Assembly (NCBI GenBank): GCA_965216225.1
Contig: CBDCFF010000031.1
Coordinates: forward strand, 1 to 64,000
Direction of reading: 5' to 3'
Length of the DNA: 64,000 bases
DNA from: 3107 sp965216225
GTDB taxonomy: Bacteria > Pseudomonadota > Alphaproteobacteria > Rhodobacterales > Rhodobacteraceae
A program made the position numbers and the translations under genes. The notes beneath the pieces were generated by a model. That model did not search any database and had not been told where the DNA came from. It saw only the letters and a list, made by a program, of their open reading frames with translations. Within the stretch, counting starts at the first letter, position 1, and the number at the start of each line of letters is the position of its first letter. Positions 26,564 to 35,131 of this stretch are shown piece after piece.

Positions 26564-26798
26564 AAGGGGCCGAAGTCCATCACGCCGCCGGGGCGACGCG
26601 GTGGAGCCTGGTCAGGTGTCGAGAAATGACCGGAGCCGGTCGGCCAACTCGTCCCTGCGCTTTGGCTGTATCTCGCATTCCCAGATAGCCAGCACTTATC
26701 ACATGTTGACAATGAAAGCCATTCTCGCCACCCTCAGCGCATGAAAACCCGGTCAAAAATGCTCAGCTCAATCAGAGAGACCGCCCTGCCCTGCACGG
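26564..26798. other. No recognisable gene
   Basis: Short open frames only, between the IS256 remnant and the ParE gene. Nothing was assigned. Confidence 0.4.
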
Positions 26799-27155
26799 TT
26801 AATCATGGGGGTCGCTCAGCAGGCGCAGCAGCATTTGGCGGATGTGATCCTGACCGCCATAGAAGATTGCCAAAACCCGAGCTATCTCGGCCTTCTCCTC
26901 GACTCGATACCAGTAAATTGCGCGATCCAGCGTCAGATGACGCAACCCAGGCATCAGGTTCTCATGAACCTCTCCGCGATGCGGGGCTGTGGCGATCCGC
27001 TCCATCGCGTCCAGAATCTGGTCAATACGGTCGACAGCCTGTGCTGCTGCCGCCGATCGGGTCTCGCCAAATTCGACATAGCTATCGGCCAGGTGGTCAA
27101 ACAACAGATCAATGTCACGCTCAGCGGCCGCTGAGACCTCAATGGTCCAGGCCAT
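26799..27155 (-). CDS. parE: ParE/RelE-type toxin
   Basis: 118 residues from ATG 27155. The ParE fold pattern is clear: WTIEVSAAAERDIDLLFDHL at the start, then PHRGEVHENLMPGLRHL and the strand-rich end IYWYRVEEKAEIARVLAIFYG. It overlaps the antitoxin gene by 17 nt. ParE toxins inhibit gyrase. The pair may stabilise the surrounding mobile region. Confidence 0.85.
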   Translation of the reverse strand: MAWTIEVSAAAERDIDLLFDHLADSYVEFGETRSAAAAQAVDRIDQILDAMERIATAPHRGEVHENLMPGLRHLTLDRAIYWYRVEEKAEIARVLAIFYGGQDHIRQMLLRLLSDPHD

Positions 27156-27414
27156 ACGCCCGCCGTTTGTTGTCAAGCAGATAGGTCACGCGGGATCGGA
27201 ACTCCCTGGCGTTCACGAAGGGCCCCTTCGCACGTTCTTGCAGCACGGCCCGGAGCGCGTCGGTATCGGCCCGTTCTGCCGCTTGTCGTTGTCGGATCAG
27301 TTCGATCCCGTGCTGCGCCACGGCGCTGAGCGACGGAAACAAGCCTTGTTCCACAAGGTTCTTGGCAAAGTCCGCCTGGGCGTTTGGCAAAGATATGGAT
27401 GTTTTGATCGTCAT
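27139..27414 (-). CDS. parD: ParD-type ribbon-helix-helix antitoxin
   Basis: 91 residues from ATG 27414 with GGAGG five bases upstream. The N-terminal ribbon-helix-helix (MTIKTSISLPNAQADFAKNL) binds DNA and the C-terminal tail neutralises ParE. First gene of the pair, expected to repress its own promoter. Confidence 0.85.
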   Translation of the reverse strand: MTIKTSISLPNAQADFAKNLVEQGLFPSLSAVAQHGIELIRQRQAAERADTDALRAVLQERAKGPFVNAREFRSRVTYLLDNKRRAYGLDH

Positions 27415-27431
27415 ATGTGCCTCCAGCACCT

Positions 27432-27460
27432 ATAGTATGACGCAGTCGTACCGAATTCAA
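27432..27460 (-). promoter_or_regulatory. Promoter of parDE
   Basis: On the minus strand TTGAAT (27455-27460), a 17-bp spacer and TACTAT (27432-27437) lie 18 bp upstream of the parD start. Spacing and sequences are near consensus for sigma-70. Confidence 0.7.
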
Positions 27461-27492
27461 GGAACTGCTGAAAAAGGGGCGCGATACAGAGG

Positions 27493-27662
27493 ATGCCAGA
27501 TATGACGCGCCCCCTCGCACCACATCACCCCCCTGCCCCGCCCTCCCTCGATGTGGAAGACCGGGAGGCGCTTAATGATCTCTATGTGCGCGGCACGCCT
27601 GAGAACACTTTGCGGGCCTGTGAACGGGATCTCATTTATCTGACCGCTTGGAAGAACGTCAC
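27493..27662 (+). pseudogene. N-terminal fragment of a tyrosine site-specific recombinase
   Basis: Reads MPDMTRPLAPHHPPAPPSLD, then LNDLYVRGTPENTLRACERD and LIYLTAWK. This is the SAM-like core-binding domain of phage-type integrases. Homology ends near 27662, where unrelated sequence begins. The catalytic domain is missing. A small ORF continues by chance to 27780. Confidence 0.7.
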
Positions 27663-27836
27663 CTTTAACGATGCGCTGGGCACGGTAAACTTGGCTGACC
27701 CCGGCAAAGTCGTTCTGCGGTCTTCGGGTTTACGCTGCAACCAGCTGAGCGATTTCGCGCCAAGTTTGAATGGCGAGTGACCTCATTTCGCGGAAGTCGG
27801 TGGATGTCATTTCGTGGCGTGGCAGTTGGAACAAGT
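27663..27836. other. Unassigned junction sequence
   Basis: It holds no gene. The segment GCGAGTGACCTCATTTCGCG to about 27815 looks like the terminal part of another insertion sequence, but I could not match it to an element in this window. Confidence 0.3.
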
Positions 27837-27984
27837 GAGTTATAGCCGAAAGTTGTTGAACAAGTTGGTGATGGGGTCGTGGATGGAGACAAATCGCTGT
27901 AGCTGTCCTGGCAATTTGAACCGCTTCATCATCCTTTCGCGCCGCCGTACAGGCTGATGAGAGTTCTCCGCCCGGTTGTTCAAA
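27837..27984 (-). pseudogene. C-terminal scrap of an IS6-family transposase with an 18-bp IS256 end
   Basis: On the minus strand 27984-27855 encodes LNNRAENSHQPVRRRERMMK, RFKLPGQLQRFVSIHDPITN and a short tail, the normal IS6-family end block. It is cut at 27984 by the IS66 element. At the other side, 27837-27854 (GAGTTATAGCCGAAAGTT) equals the outer end of the IS256 elements in this window, leaving only the terminus of that IS. Confidence 0.7.
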
Positions 27985-29058
27985 GTGACCGTTCGGTGAA
28001 GGAGCCCTGGCGTACTGCCGGTCGTCCCGGTTACGCTGCTGATGCAGCGTAACGCCAGGGCATCAGCTCGTCCAGCCGAGTGATCTTGTGATCCGCGATG
28101 CGGGCGAGAACCCATGTGAGCCAGGCTTGTGGATCGACTTTATCAAGCTTTGCCGTTTCGATCAGGGTGTAGGCGATGGCCATGGCTTTGCCACCGCCCT
28201 CGGAACCGGCGAACATCCAATTTTTGCGACCTGTGGCGACAGGTTTTATGGCGCGTTCGGCGATGTTGTTGTCCGCTTCCAGAAAGCCATGGTTCAAATA
28301 ACCGCGTGCCTTTGGCAAACGACCAAGGGCATAACGGATCGCTTGGGCCAGAGGCGACTTGCCAGATATATTTGGCAACTGCGCGTGTAACCAGGTCTCA
28401 AGTTCATCGAAGATCGGTTTTGCCTTTTCCTGACGGATGGCAACGCGCTCTTCAGACGGTTTGCCACGCGCCTCTTTCTCGACGGCATAGAGTTCCGCGG
28501 TCCGGCGGAGGGCTTCTTCGGCAATCGATGAGCCTTGCGCGGCAAAGATGTCTACAAACTTGCGTCTGACGTGCGCCAAACAAGCCATCTCCTGGGCCTT
28601 GTCCTCACCGAATACCCCGTTGAAGCCGGAATACCCGTCCGCATGGACCCAGCCTTTGTAGCCGGAGAGATGTGAGACGGGATGTTCGCCCTTGCGATCA
28701 ATCGTGAACTGATACCACGCGCAGGGCGGTGATGATCCAGACCATGGTCGTTCATCGCGAACACAGGTCCGGACACGGGCGGTCCTGGTCTTCTTGTTGC
28801 CGGGGGCCTGCATTTTAACAGGCGTATCATCAGCGAAGATGGCCGCGCCTCGGCGGACCATTCGGCCAATGGTGTCAGCCAGAGGTTCCAGAAGCGCGGT
28901 GGAGCCGCCAACCCGATCAGTCAGAGTTGATTGTAGCGCGACAATCAAGATGAGAAGTGCGCGTCAATCAGGATGAGAATCCTTGGTCGCGACGTTTGGG
29001 ACGATGCCGGGCTTTTGTGCCGCGATCAAGGGGTTTGTTTTTTGATTGTCGCGGAGCG

Positions 29059-29868
29059 TCAATCAGCTTTGGTGTTTTCCGGTGTGGCTTTTTGTGCAGG
29101 CCTTCCCGGCCCCTTTGCCTTTTGTGCTGCTCTTCGCCGGTAGCTTTCGACATTCATCTCGAAGATGGTTGCGTGGTGCACGAGCCTGTCGACGGCGGCC
29201 AATGTCATGGCCGGGTCTGGAAAAATCGCATTCCACTCCCCGAAGGGCTGGTTGGCCGTGATCAACATTGAGCGGCGTTCATATCTCGCGCTGATGAGTT
29301 CGAAGAGCACACTGGTTTCAGCCTGATCCTTGGTGACGTAGGTGATGTCATCGAGGATCAGCAGATGGAATTTGTCGAGCTTTGCAATGGCACTTTCGAG
29401 GACGAGATCGCGGCGGGCCTGTTGGAGTTTCTGGACCAGATCGGTGGTGCGGCTGAATAGGACGCGGTAGCCTTGCTCGACAAGGGCGAGCCCGATGGCT
29501 GAGCCGAGATGTGATTTGCCCACACCTGGCGGCCCAAACAGCAGGATGTTGCCGCCCTTTCCGATCCAGCTGTCGCCAGCGGTGATCGCACTGACATGGG
29601 CCTTGGACAGCATGGGGACGGCTGTGAAGTCGAAGGTGTCGATCGTTTTTCCGGGCAACAGGCGTGCCTGTGCGAGATGTCGCTCGATACGACGGCGATC
29701 TCGTTCAGCCAGTTCATGCTCCACCAGGGTGCTGAGCATCCGAGCGGCGGGCCAGCCTTCCTTGTCGGCTTGTTCCGCAAAGCGCGGCCATAGCGCCTTG
29801 ATGGCTGGCAAGCGCAATTCGGTCAGAGCCAAGGTTAGGCGGGCGGTATCGGTCTGGGGCGATGTCAT
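29059..29868 (-). CDS. istB: IS21 helper ATPase
   Basis: 269 residues. AAA+ ATPase with Walker A GPPGVGKSHLGSA (about 112-124) and Walker B LLILDDITYV. It assembles on DNA and directs IstA to targets. The ATG at 29868 overlaps the istA stop by 4 nt. The C-terminal tail is basic. Intact and identical in length to copy 2. Confidence 0.95.
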   Translation of the reverse strand: MTSPQTDTARLTLALTELRLPAIKALWPRFAEQADKEGWPAARMLSTLVEHELAERDRRRIERHLAQARLLPGKTIDTFDFTAVPMLSKAHVSAITAGDSWIGKGGNILLFGPPGVGKSHLGSAIGLALVEQGYRVLFSRTTDLVQKLQQARRDLVLESAIAKLDKFHLLILDDITYVTKDQAETSVLFELISARYERRSMLITANQPFGEWNAIFPDPAMTLAAVDRLVHHATIFEMNVESYRRRAAQKAKGPGRPAQKATPENTKAD

Positions 29869-31385
29869 GCTGTCACCTCCTGAGCGGATGGCGTACCGCC
29901 GACCAACTGGTCGTAAGATGACAGGTCGGCCAGTTGCACCGCGACTTGGGGGAGTGCGTCTTGTGATGGGCTAAACACTGCGCGTAGGGCCGCCATGTCA
30001 GGCGGGCGCTTCTGGCGAAGGTCCTCCTCAAGCTGCGCTGCCAATTCAGCCTCGCAGCCCCGCTCGTGTGCCAGCGCCAGAAGATCGACAACCATGCGAC
30101 ACGCCGCCTTCTCACTGGTCTGCTCCAGCAGGAATGCGAACATGTTACGGAACGCCCGGCGCGGGAATAGCTGATCCCGATAGACCAGCCCCATCAGCGC
30201 CATGGGCTTTTTGCGCAAGGAGTGGATGACGTGGTGGTAATTGACCACGTGCCCATGGCTCCCGGTGCTCGAGGCTCGTCCGCGTGTCAGCGTTAGCAGG
30301 GCAGAGCTTCCCAGGAACAGCTCCAACCGATCATCGTAGAGCCGAACCCGCAGCTGATGCCCGATCAACCGGGATGGCACGGTGTAGAACACCTTGCGCA
30401 AGGTGAAGCCCCCGGAGGAAGTGACGCGCAACGTGATCTCCTCGTAATCCGTGGTCCGCCGCGTCGGCAAAGGTCTGAGGCTCGCACGTTCCGCATCGAT
30501 ACGCTTGGCATTGCGGGCGTTGATCCGGCCCACGATCTCGTCGATGAAGCGACGATAATCTTGCAAGCTTTCGAAGTCGCGCGACCCACGCATGACCAGC
30601 GCGTCCTCAATGGTGCGCTTCAGATGCCCATTGGGGCTCTCGATGGAACCGTTCTCGTGTGCGACGCCCTTGTTGTTGCGCGTCGGCGTCATTCCATAAT
30701 GGTTGCACAGGGCGTCGAAGCGGTCGGTTAGATCGGCCCGGGATGACTTATCCAGGTTCTTGAAGGCCGCCGACAGGCTGTCAGTTCCATGATTGTGTGG
30801 CACGCCGCCGAGCGTCCAGAGGGCGTTCTGCAATCCCTCAGCCAGCGCCACATAGCTTTCGCCGCCCAGCACGACGTGGGCGTGCTGAAACCCGCTATAG
30901 GCAAGCCGGAAGTGATACAGTCGATGGCCCAGTGCCTCACCGGCAATGGTCACACCCAACTTGCCCATGGCGGTGAAATCCGACAGGCCCATTTTGCCCG
31001 GTGTGTGGGTCTGCCGGAAAATGACGTCCTGTTCAGGGCCGTGTTCCGCATTCCAGGCGCGTATCCGTCGCTCCAGAGTCCGTCGGATGCCCGTACCCAG
31101 ATCAGAATGCCGACGCAGAAGCTCCTCGTAAACCGCCACAGGTCGGATCCCCGGTGAGGACCGCAGAAGCGGCACGACCTCCGCATCAAAAATGTCCGCC
31201 AGCGGGTCCGGACGCCGCCGGCCGCGAGGGGCCTTCTTCTGTGATGGTAAAATTGGGTCAGCTTGCAGCCGATAGCCCGTTGCCTGGCTGATCCCCGCCT
31301 TGGCAGCGGCAACGGCAACGGAATGGGTCGATCTGAGCGTCATGAAGAGCCTCATTTGTTGGTCAGTGACATGACAGCCCGGCAT
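29865..31385 (-). CDS. istA: IS21 transposase
   Basis: 506 residues from the ATG at 31385, chosen for its AAGGGGAT ribosome-binding site and the usual start (MPGCHVTDQQMRLFMTLRST). N-terminal helix-turn-helix, then the rve-type DDE domain (GLSDFTAMGKLGV; ENGSIESPNGHLKR) and a C-terminal beta domain. Differs from copy 2 visibly at one position (RTLERR here, RTPERR there). Likely functional. Confidence 0.95.
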   Translation of the reverse strand: MPGCHVTDQQMRLFMTLRSTHSVAVAAAKAGISQATGYRLQADPILPSQKKAPRGRRRPDPLADIFDAEVVPLLRSSPGIRPVAVYEELLRRHSDLGTGIRRTLERRIRAWNAEHGPEQDVIFRQTHTPGKMGLSDFTAMGKLGVTIAGEALGHRLYHFRLAYSGFQHAHVVLGGESYVALAEGLQNALWTLGGVPHNHGTDSLSAAFKNLDKSSRADLTDRFDALCNHYGMTPTRNNKGVAHENGSIESPNGHLKRTIEDALVMRGSRDFESLQDYRRFIDEIVGRINARNAKRIDAERASLRPLPTRRTTDYEEITLRVTSSGGFTLRKVFYTVPSRLIGHQLRVRLYDDRLELFLGSSALLTLTRGRASSTGSHGHVVNYHHVIHSLRKKPMALMGLVYRDQLFPRRAFRNMFAFLLEQTSEKAACRMVVDLLALAHERGCEAELAAQLEEDLRQKRPPDMAALRAVFSPSQDALPQVAVQLADLSSYDQLVGGTPSAQEVTA

Positions 31386-31460
31386 GAACGATCCCCTTGC
31401 ACAGAAAATCATTCCTTATCCGAGCCGGCCACAACCGTCAGGCCCGCCCCAAAAGGGCAA

Positions 31461-31523
31461 AACGCGTGTGCGGGGCCTCCCCAGTCGGGCTACGCCCTCC
31501 CTGCGAGCCCCCGCACACGCGTT
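31461..31523. repeat. 15-bp inverted repeat upstream of istA
   Basis: AACGCGTGTGCGGGG at 31461-31475 and its exact complement at 31509-31523 enclose a 33-base loop. They lie between the element end and istA. Such a strong stem in the leader could block read-through transcription from outside, or shape transposase expression. The same structure is at the mirrored place in copy 2. Confidence 0.85.
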
Positions 31524-32160
31524 CTCATCCTGATTGACGCTGGATTCTCACCTTGTTTGTCGCGCAGCAGTTGATCGATTAAGATCAACGCCTTCACGGG
31601 CGTATATTTGCGACTGACGGTAGAGCGGCAGGTGGTCCGCGTATTTGCTGACCAACACGTGCGCCGGCAGCCCCGGTCCCGGGCGGCCACGTTCGATCGG
31701 GCGCGATGGCAGCGGCGATTGGACAATGGCCTCGCAACAGGAACAGGCCATACGCGGACGCACGATCCGGTTCACGACAAAACGCCCCGGTTTGTATTCC
31801 AACTCCTCGGTCACGTCCTCACCGAGCCTCTTCAACGCCCCACCGCAACGTCGGCAGTCCTCGCCCGGCGACAAGACCTCTTCGTGCCGGTCCGGATGAT
31901 CGGGCAAGGGCTTGCGGCTGTGCCGGCGGGCCGGTTTGTCCGTTTCAGGCGTTGGAGCAGGCGCCGCCTGTTCTCCAGCGGCTTCGGCAATCGCCTCATC
32001 TTCCCGGAAGACCGGATTGAGCTGGTAGAGGCTTTCTGATTTCGATCCAGACCGGTGCCGGTCATGCCCCGCCAGTTGGTGTTGGAGTTGTTCCACCTTC
32101 AGGGTCAGCGCCTTGACTTCATCGGCCGGAAGCCGGTTCACTGCCCGCAGTTCCGCAGGA

Positions 32161-32610
32161 TCATCCGGGGATATGTCGAGGTCCTTCAGCATCGCCGATC
32201 CTATACCGGATCAGCATTCCGGGGTGAACCCCGAAAGCGCGCAAAGCCTCGTATTTATTGACCTGTCCTACGCTCAACGGTCTCCAGGTTTTACGGGGCA
32301 TCCGCCAGTCAATCCCCTCCAACAGCATTGAGAGCTGCGCGGGTGTGACGCTGATCCTGCCGTCCTTTGCAGCGGGCCAGACAAACCGCCCTTTCTCCAA
32401 CCGCTTCGAAAACAGGCACGCGCCCTGGCAATCCCACCAGATGATCTTCAACAGATCGCCGCGCCGACCCCGGAACACGAACAGGTGGCCGGAATACGGG
32501 TCTTCGGCCAAAACCTTCTCGGCCTGGGCCGCCAGCGTATTGAACCCTCGCCGCATGTCCGTGACACCCGCCGACAGCCACACCCGCGTGTTGCCCGGCG
32601 CCGGGATCAA
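32161..32610 (-). CDS. tnpB: IS66 accessory protein TnpB
   Basis: 149 residues; the family is usually about 115. The core (TRVWLSAGVTDMRRGFNTLA; YSGHLFVFRGRRGD; IDWRMPRKTWRPLSVG) is normal. Copy 2 has TAG right after RPLSVG, whereas here the codon is CAG. Translation therefore runs on for about 35 residues and overlaps tnpC. TnpB is required for IS66 transposition by an undefined mechanism. Confidence 0.88.
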   Translation of the reverse strand: MIPAPGNTRVWLSAGVTDMRRGFNTLAAQAEKVLAEDPYSGHLFVFRGRRGDLLKIIWWDCQGACLFSKRLEKGRFVWPAAKDGRISVTPAQLSMLLEGIDWRMPRKTWRPLSVGQVNKYEALRAFGVHPGMLIRYRIGDAEGPRHIPG

Positions 32611-32987
32611 GACATCAGCCCCTTCAGCAGCCGCGCCGGCACATCAGGATCGAACCCACCCTCGGCGCTGATCCGGTGACCGCCAGCCAACTCAATCTCG
32701 ATACGGCCACCGAAGACGCCGGGACCGGATGGCTGCGCCGGGACCGGATGTGAAGCAGCCGGAGAAATCTCAACCGGCAGAAACACAGATCCAGCTACGA
32801 CCTCGGTGAAATCCGGCGCAAAACGCGGGTCCTTCAGCCATTTGAAGATCAGATTGGCGTTCATCGCGTAGCGCCGCGCAACCTGAGCCACAGAAACACC
32901 CGGCGCGGCAGTCTGCAGGCAGATCGAACGCTTCTCGTCGTCCCACCAAATTCGCTTCTTGCGCCTGCCAGCCATAGAGTGCCTCAT
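32607..32987 (-). CDS. tnpA: IS66 accessory protein TnpA
   Basis: 126 residues from ATG 32987 (MRHSMAGRRKKR); a start at 32972 is also possible. An N-terminal helix-turn-helix resembles the IS3/IS66 type (ICLQTAAPGVSVAQVARRYA, then NLIFKWLKD). Overlaps tnpB by 4 nt. Helper for IS66 transposition. Confidence 0.85.
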   Translation of the reverse strand: MRHSMAGRRKKRIWWDDEKRSICLQTAAPGVSVAQVARRYAMNANLIFKWLKDPRFAPDFTEVVAGSVFLPVEISPAASHPVPAQPSGPGVFGGRIEIELAGGHRISAEGGFDPDVPARLLKGLMS

Positions 32988-32988
32988 G

Positions 32989-33012
32989 GTGTCCACTATC
33001 GATGGTGGACAC
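32989..33012. promoter_or_regulatory. Dyad at the tnpA start
   Basis: GTGTCCAC (32989-32996) and GTGGACAC (33005-33012) flank TATCGATG. This 8-bp-arm dyad lies right before the tnpA ATG and could occlude its ribosome-binding site or bind TnpA. It is conserved in copy 2 (63306-63329). Confidence 0.5.
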
Positions 33013-33060
33013 TATCGGCTCCTCCGCCCCCGCGTTAGGTCGGCTTCAACGGACGCTCAC

Positions 33061-33760
33061 GAGGAGCAAAACCTCCCGCCAACTCTGAGTGGTCTCGCGC
33101 ACCCCATCCTCAATGGCCAGGCTGAGACAGTTCAGGAACTTCTTCTGGCCACGGGCATTTACGCCAACAATAACAAGGGTACACAGCTTGTCTTCCTCAC
33201 CGCGCAGGCCACTGCAAACACCGTCAGCCCAGATATAGACCCAAGGGTCCTTATCCAGTCGTTCGTTGCGCCAGCCGTCATATTCTTTGGCCCAGTCTCG
33301 TTTCAGTCGGGACACTGTGTTCGCAGACAGGCCCTTGGCGTCAGGCCCCGGAAGAACCTTCAAAGCTGCCTCCATCTCGCCGCTGGAAACACCTTTCAGA
33401 TACAGCCACGGTAAAGCCGCTTCCAGTGTCCTGGTTTTGCGCACACAGGGTGGCGCCAGGGCAGAACGAAATGTCACTGGTTTACCATTCCTGGAGCGAA
33501 CCCTGGGAATGCGCACACTCACAGGGCCGATGCCCGTTTGTACAGGCCGGGCCGGATGATAGCCATTTCGGACAACCGCCGCATGGCCTGCCGCCGTGCG
33601 TACTGCCGTGCGTGCCGTTGCAAATTGCGCCGGAAAGCCCTCAAGTTCAGCTTCAACCGCAGACGCTTATCAATTGCTGTGCTCCTGGTCTCAATAAATC
33701 CGTCAGCGCGTCTGAAATCCTGGCTCGACTGGCAAAATCAACAATGTTACTCGTATCCAT
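33061..33760 (-). pseudogene. IS256-family transposase, truncated by IS66 and frameshifted
   Basis: Starts at ATG 33760 with AAAGGAG upstream (MDTSNIVDFASRARISDALT, then DLLRPGAQQLI). The frame is broken near 33665, resumes at about 33560 (TGIGPVSVRIPRVRSRNGKP), runs through PWLYLKGVSSGEMEAALK and ends at the IS66 boundary. The catalytic C-terminal half is missing. A different IS256 subtype from the 47.7-kb copy. Confidence 0.85.
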
Positions 33761-33867
33761 GGTGGTGTATCTCCTTTGGTTGGATTGTGGTCTTTCAACA
33801 ACAAATCAACCAGATACGCCGCCAACCTTCAAATCATCAAAACACCAGATTCAGTCTTAGCTCGGGG

Positions 33868-34446
33868 TGTGATTGTCAGCCGCGAAGCTGTTCGCCTTTG
33901 GGTGAACCGTTTCGGGCGGTATTTCGCTTGCTGCATTCGGCGAGACCGTCCGCAATCAGACGACAAATGGCATCCGGACGAGGTGGTCATCACCATCCGC
34001 GGCGTAAAACACTGGCTGTGGCGGGCGATCGACGCGGATGGAAACGTGCTCGATATTCTCGTGCAACCACGACGGAATGCGAAGGCGGCAAGGCGTTTCC
34101 TGCGGGGATTGATCTCCCGGTTCGGCACGCCGAGGGTCGTGATCACGGACAGGCTGCGCAACTGCATCAAGCCGGTCAGGACACTGGCACCGAACGCCGA
34201 CCACCGCGCCCACAAAGGTTTGAACACTGTGATCGAAGTTTCACACCCCCCCCGACCCGCAAGCGGGAAAAGGTATCTGGCCGGTTCACGTCGGCCCGAC
34301 AGGCTCAGAGGTTTCTGCCTGCCCACGACCAGATTAACCTGATCTTCCGCCCCCGTCGCCACAAACTCATCGCCAGATCCTGCCGCCATGCCAGATCAGA
34401 CGCATTCGATCTCCGGGCACAATATGCCGCAGAAATGACCGCCTGA
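33868..34446 (+). pseudogene. IS6-family transposase remnant
   Basis: Begins within the N-terminal domain (IVSREAVRLWVNRFGRYFAC). The DDE core WHPDEVVITIRGVKHWLWRA is recognisable. The frame shifts at a run of eight C near 34245 and continues as RPTRKREKVSGRFTSARQAQ to the stop at 34446. The first 40 codons are absent, and TDKLRSY has become TDRLRNC. Inactive. Confidence 0.85.
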
Positions 34447-34821
34447 ATGTTCCAGGAAAGCGGTTTACATCCAACCTCAATCAACTTGGCAATACCCGGA
34501 AACACCGCGCCCATTGTCAGGCAGCCGGAACCGCGTGGCCGGGGGAGGCATGGCGCTTTCGATGCAATCGGCCCCACGCGCCACATGCTCATGCGCTGTT
34601 TCCGTCCTGCGAATGCCGGGGCGGGCGGGGTTTCCCGGCCACCGGGAATATCACCTTCATCGTCAGCCGCAACATGTGATCCACCGTTCGGAAACCGGGC
34701 GCGGGTGATGTCGTGACGCAACGGGATCGGGCGAAACCGTTTTGCGGCGCCCCGGCGCACGATGACCACATGACCGGTTTTTGCCGCAGGGAACAGGTGC
34801 AGGCGGATGACGGCCTGGTTT
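34447..34821. other. No recognisable gene
   Basis: On the minus strand a long frame exists (from about 34800, with LFPAAKTGHVVIVRRGAAKR), but I could not match it to a family and it has no clear start. It may be decayed sequence between the IS6 remnant and rsmE. Confidence 0.35.
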
Positions 34822-35119
34822 TCATCCCCAGTCCCCCGGCGCCTGTTGCCAGACGGTCATCGCGGCCACGGCGGCGATGTCGGCGCGCAGGATGCAGGGG
34901 TTTTGTCCGTTCCAGGCAAACCAGCGCGCCACCGCGTTTTCCGGCCTCTTCCACATGGGCCAGATACTCGCCATCGCGCCCGTTAAAAAGCGCCACCGCG
35001 CTGCCGACCCCCTGCCGCATTGCGCCAAACAGGTAATGCGCCCGATCCCTGGTCAGAGGAACCGATTGCCCCACCCCCGGCGGCTGATCTACATAGAGCC
35101 TGATCCCTGCTTTCTTCAT
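34822..35119 (-). pseudogene. rsmE: rsmE (16S rRNA m3U1498 methyltransferase), internally deleted
   Basis: Starts at ATG 35119. Residues 1-78 (GIRLYVDQPPGVGQSVPLTR to RGGALVCLE) match the RsmE N-terminal PUA-like domain. After about 34910 the sequence jumps, with a frame change, to the RsmE C-terminus (CILRADIAAVAAMTVWQQAP, GDW, stop at 34822). About 140 residues, including most of the SPOUT methyltransferase knot, are gone. The divergent arrangement with ubiA is the ordinary one in this group of bacteria. Confidence 0.82.
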
Positions 35120-35131
35120 GAGGCCGAACAT

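Larger units (their letters stand above)
28932..31569 (-). mobile_element. IS21-family element (copy 1) inside tnpC
   Basis: 2,638 bp with TG...CA ends: TGTAGCGCGACAATCAAG at 28932 and the complementary TGCTGCGCGACAAACAAG ending at 31569. A 6-bp target duplication, GTTGAT, lies at 28926-28931 and 31570-31575. Subterminal multiple repeats (TCAATCAGGATGAGAA) are typical of IS21. Encodes istA and istB. Confidence 0.95.
28031..32192 (-). pseudogene. IS66 TnpC transposase split by IS21
   Basis: The N-terminal part (32192 down to 31570) has the zinc-finger-like CRRCGG...CSCC region. The catalytic part (28931 down to 28031) has FADDTPVKM, HADGYSGFNG and NNIAERAIKP. The two are separated by a 2,638-bp IS21 element with a GTTGAT duplication. 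Compared with the intact copy at 58348-59865, the N-terminal half differs at several residues, mostly Leu to Pro. The C-terminal half differs at one (D-E-L versus D-Q-L). Confidence 0.93.
27985..33060 (-). mobile_element. IS66-family element carrying IS21 (nest copy 1)
   Basis: 5,076 bp bounded by GTGACCGTTCGGTGAAGG at 27985 and, inverted, GTGAGCGTCCGTTGAAG ending at 33060. It contains tnpA, tnpB and tnpC, with an IS21 element inside tnpC. Flanking 8-mers (27977-27984 TGTTCAAA, 33061-33068 GAGGAGCA) do not match. The left neighbour is an IS6 remnant and the right an IS256 remnant. The flanks have therefore been rearranged, unlike copy 2. Confidence 0.9.
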
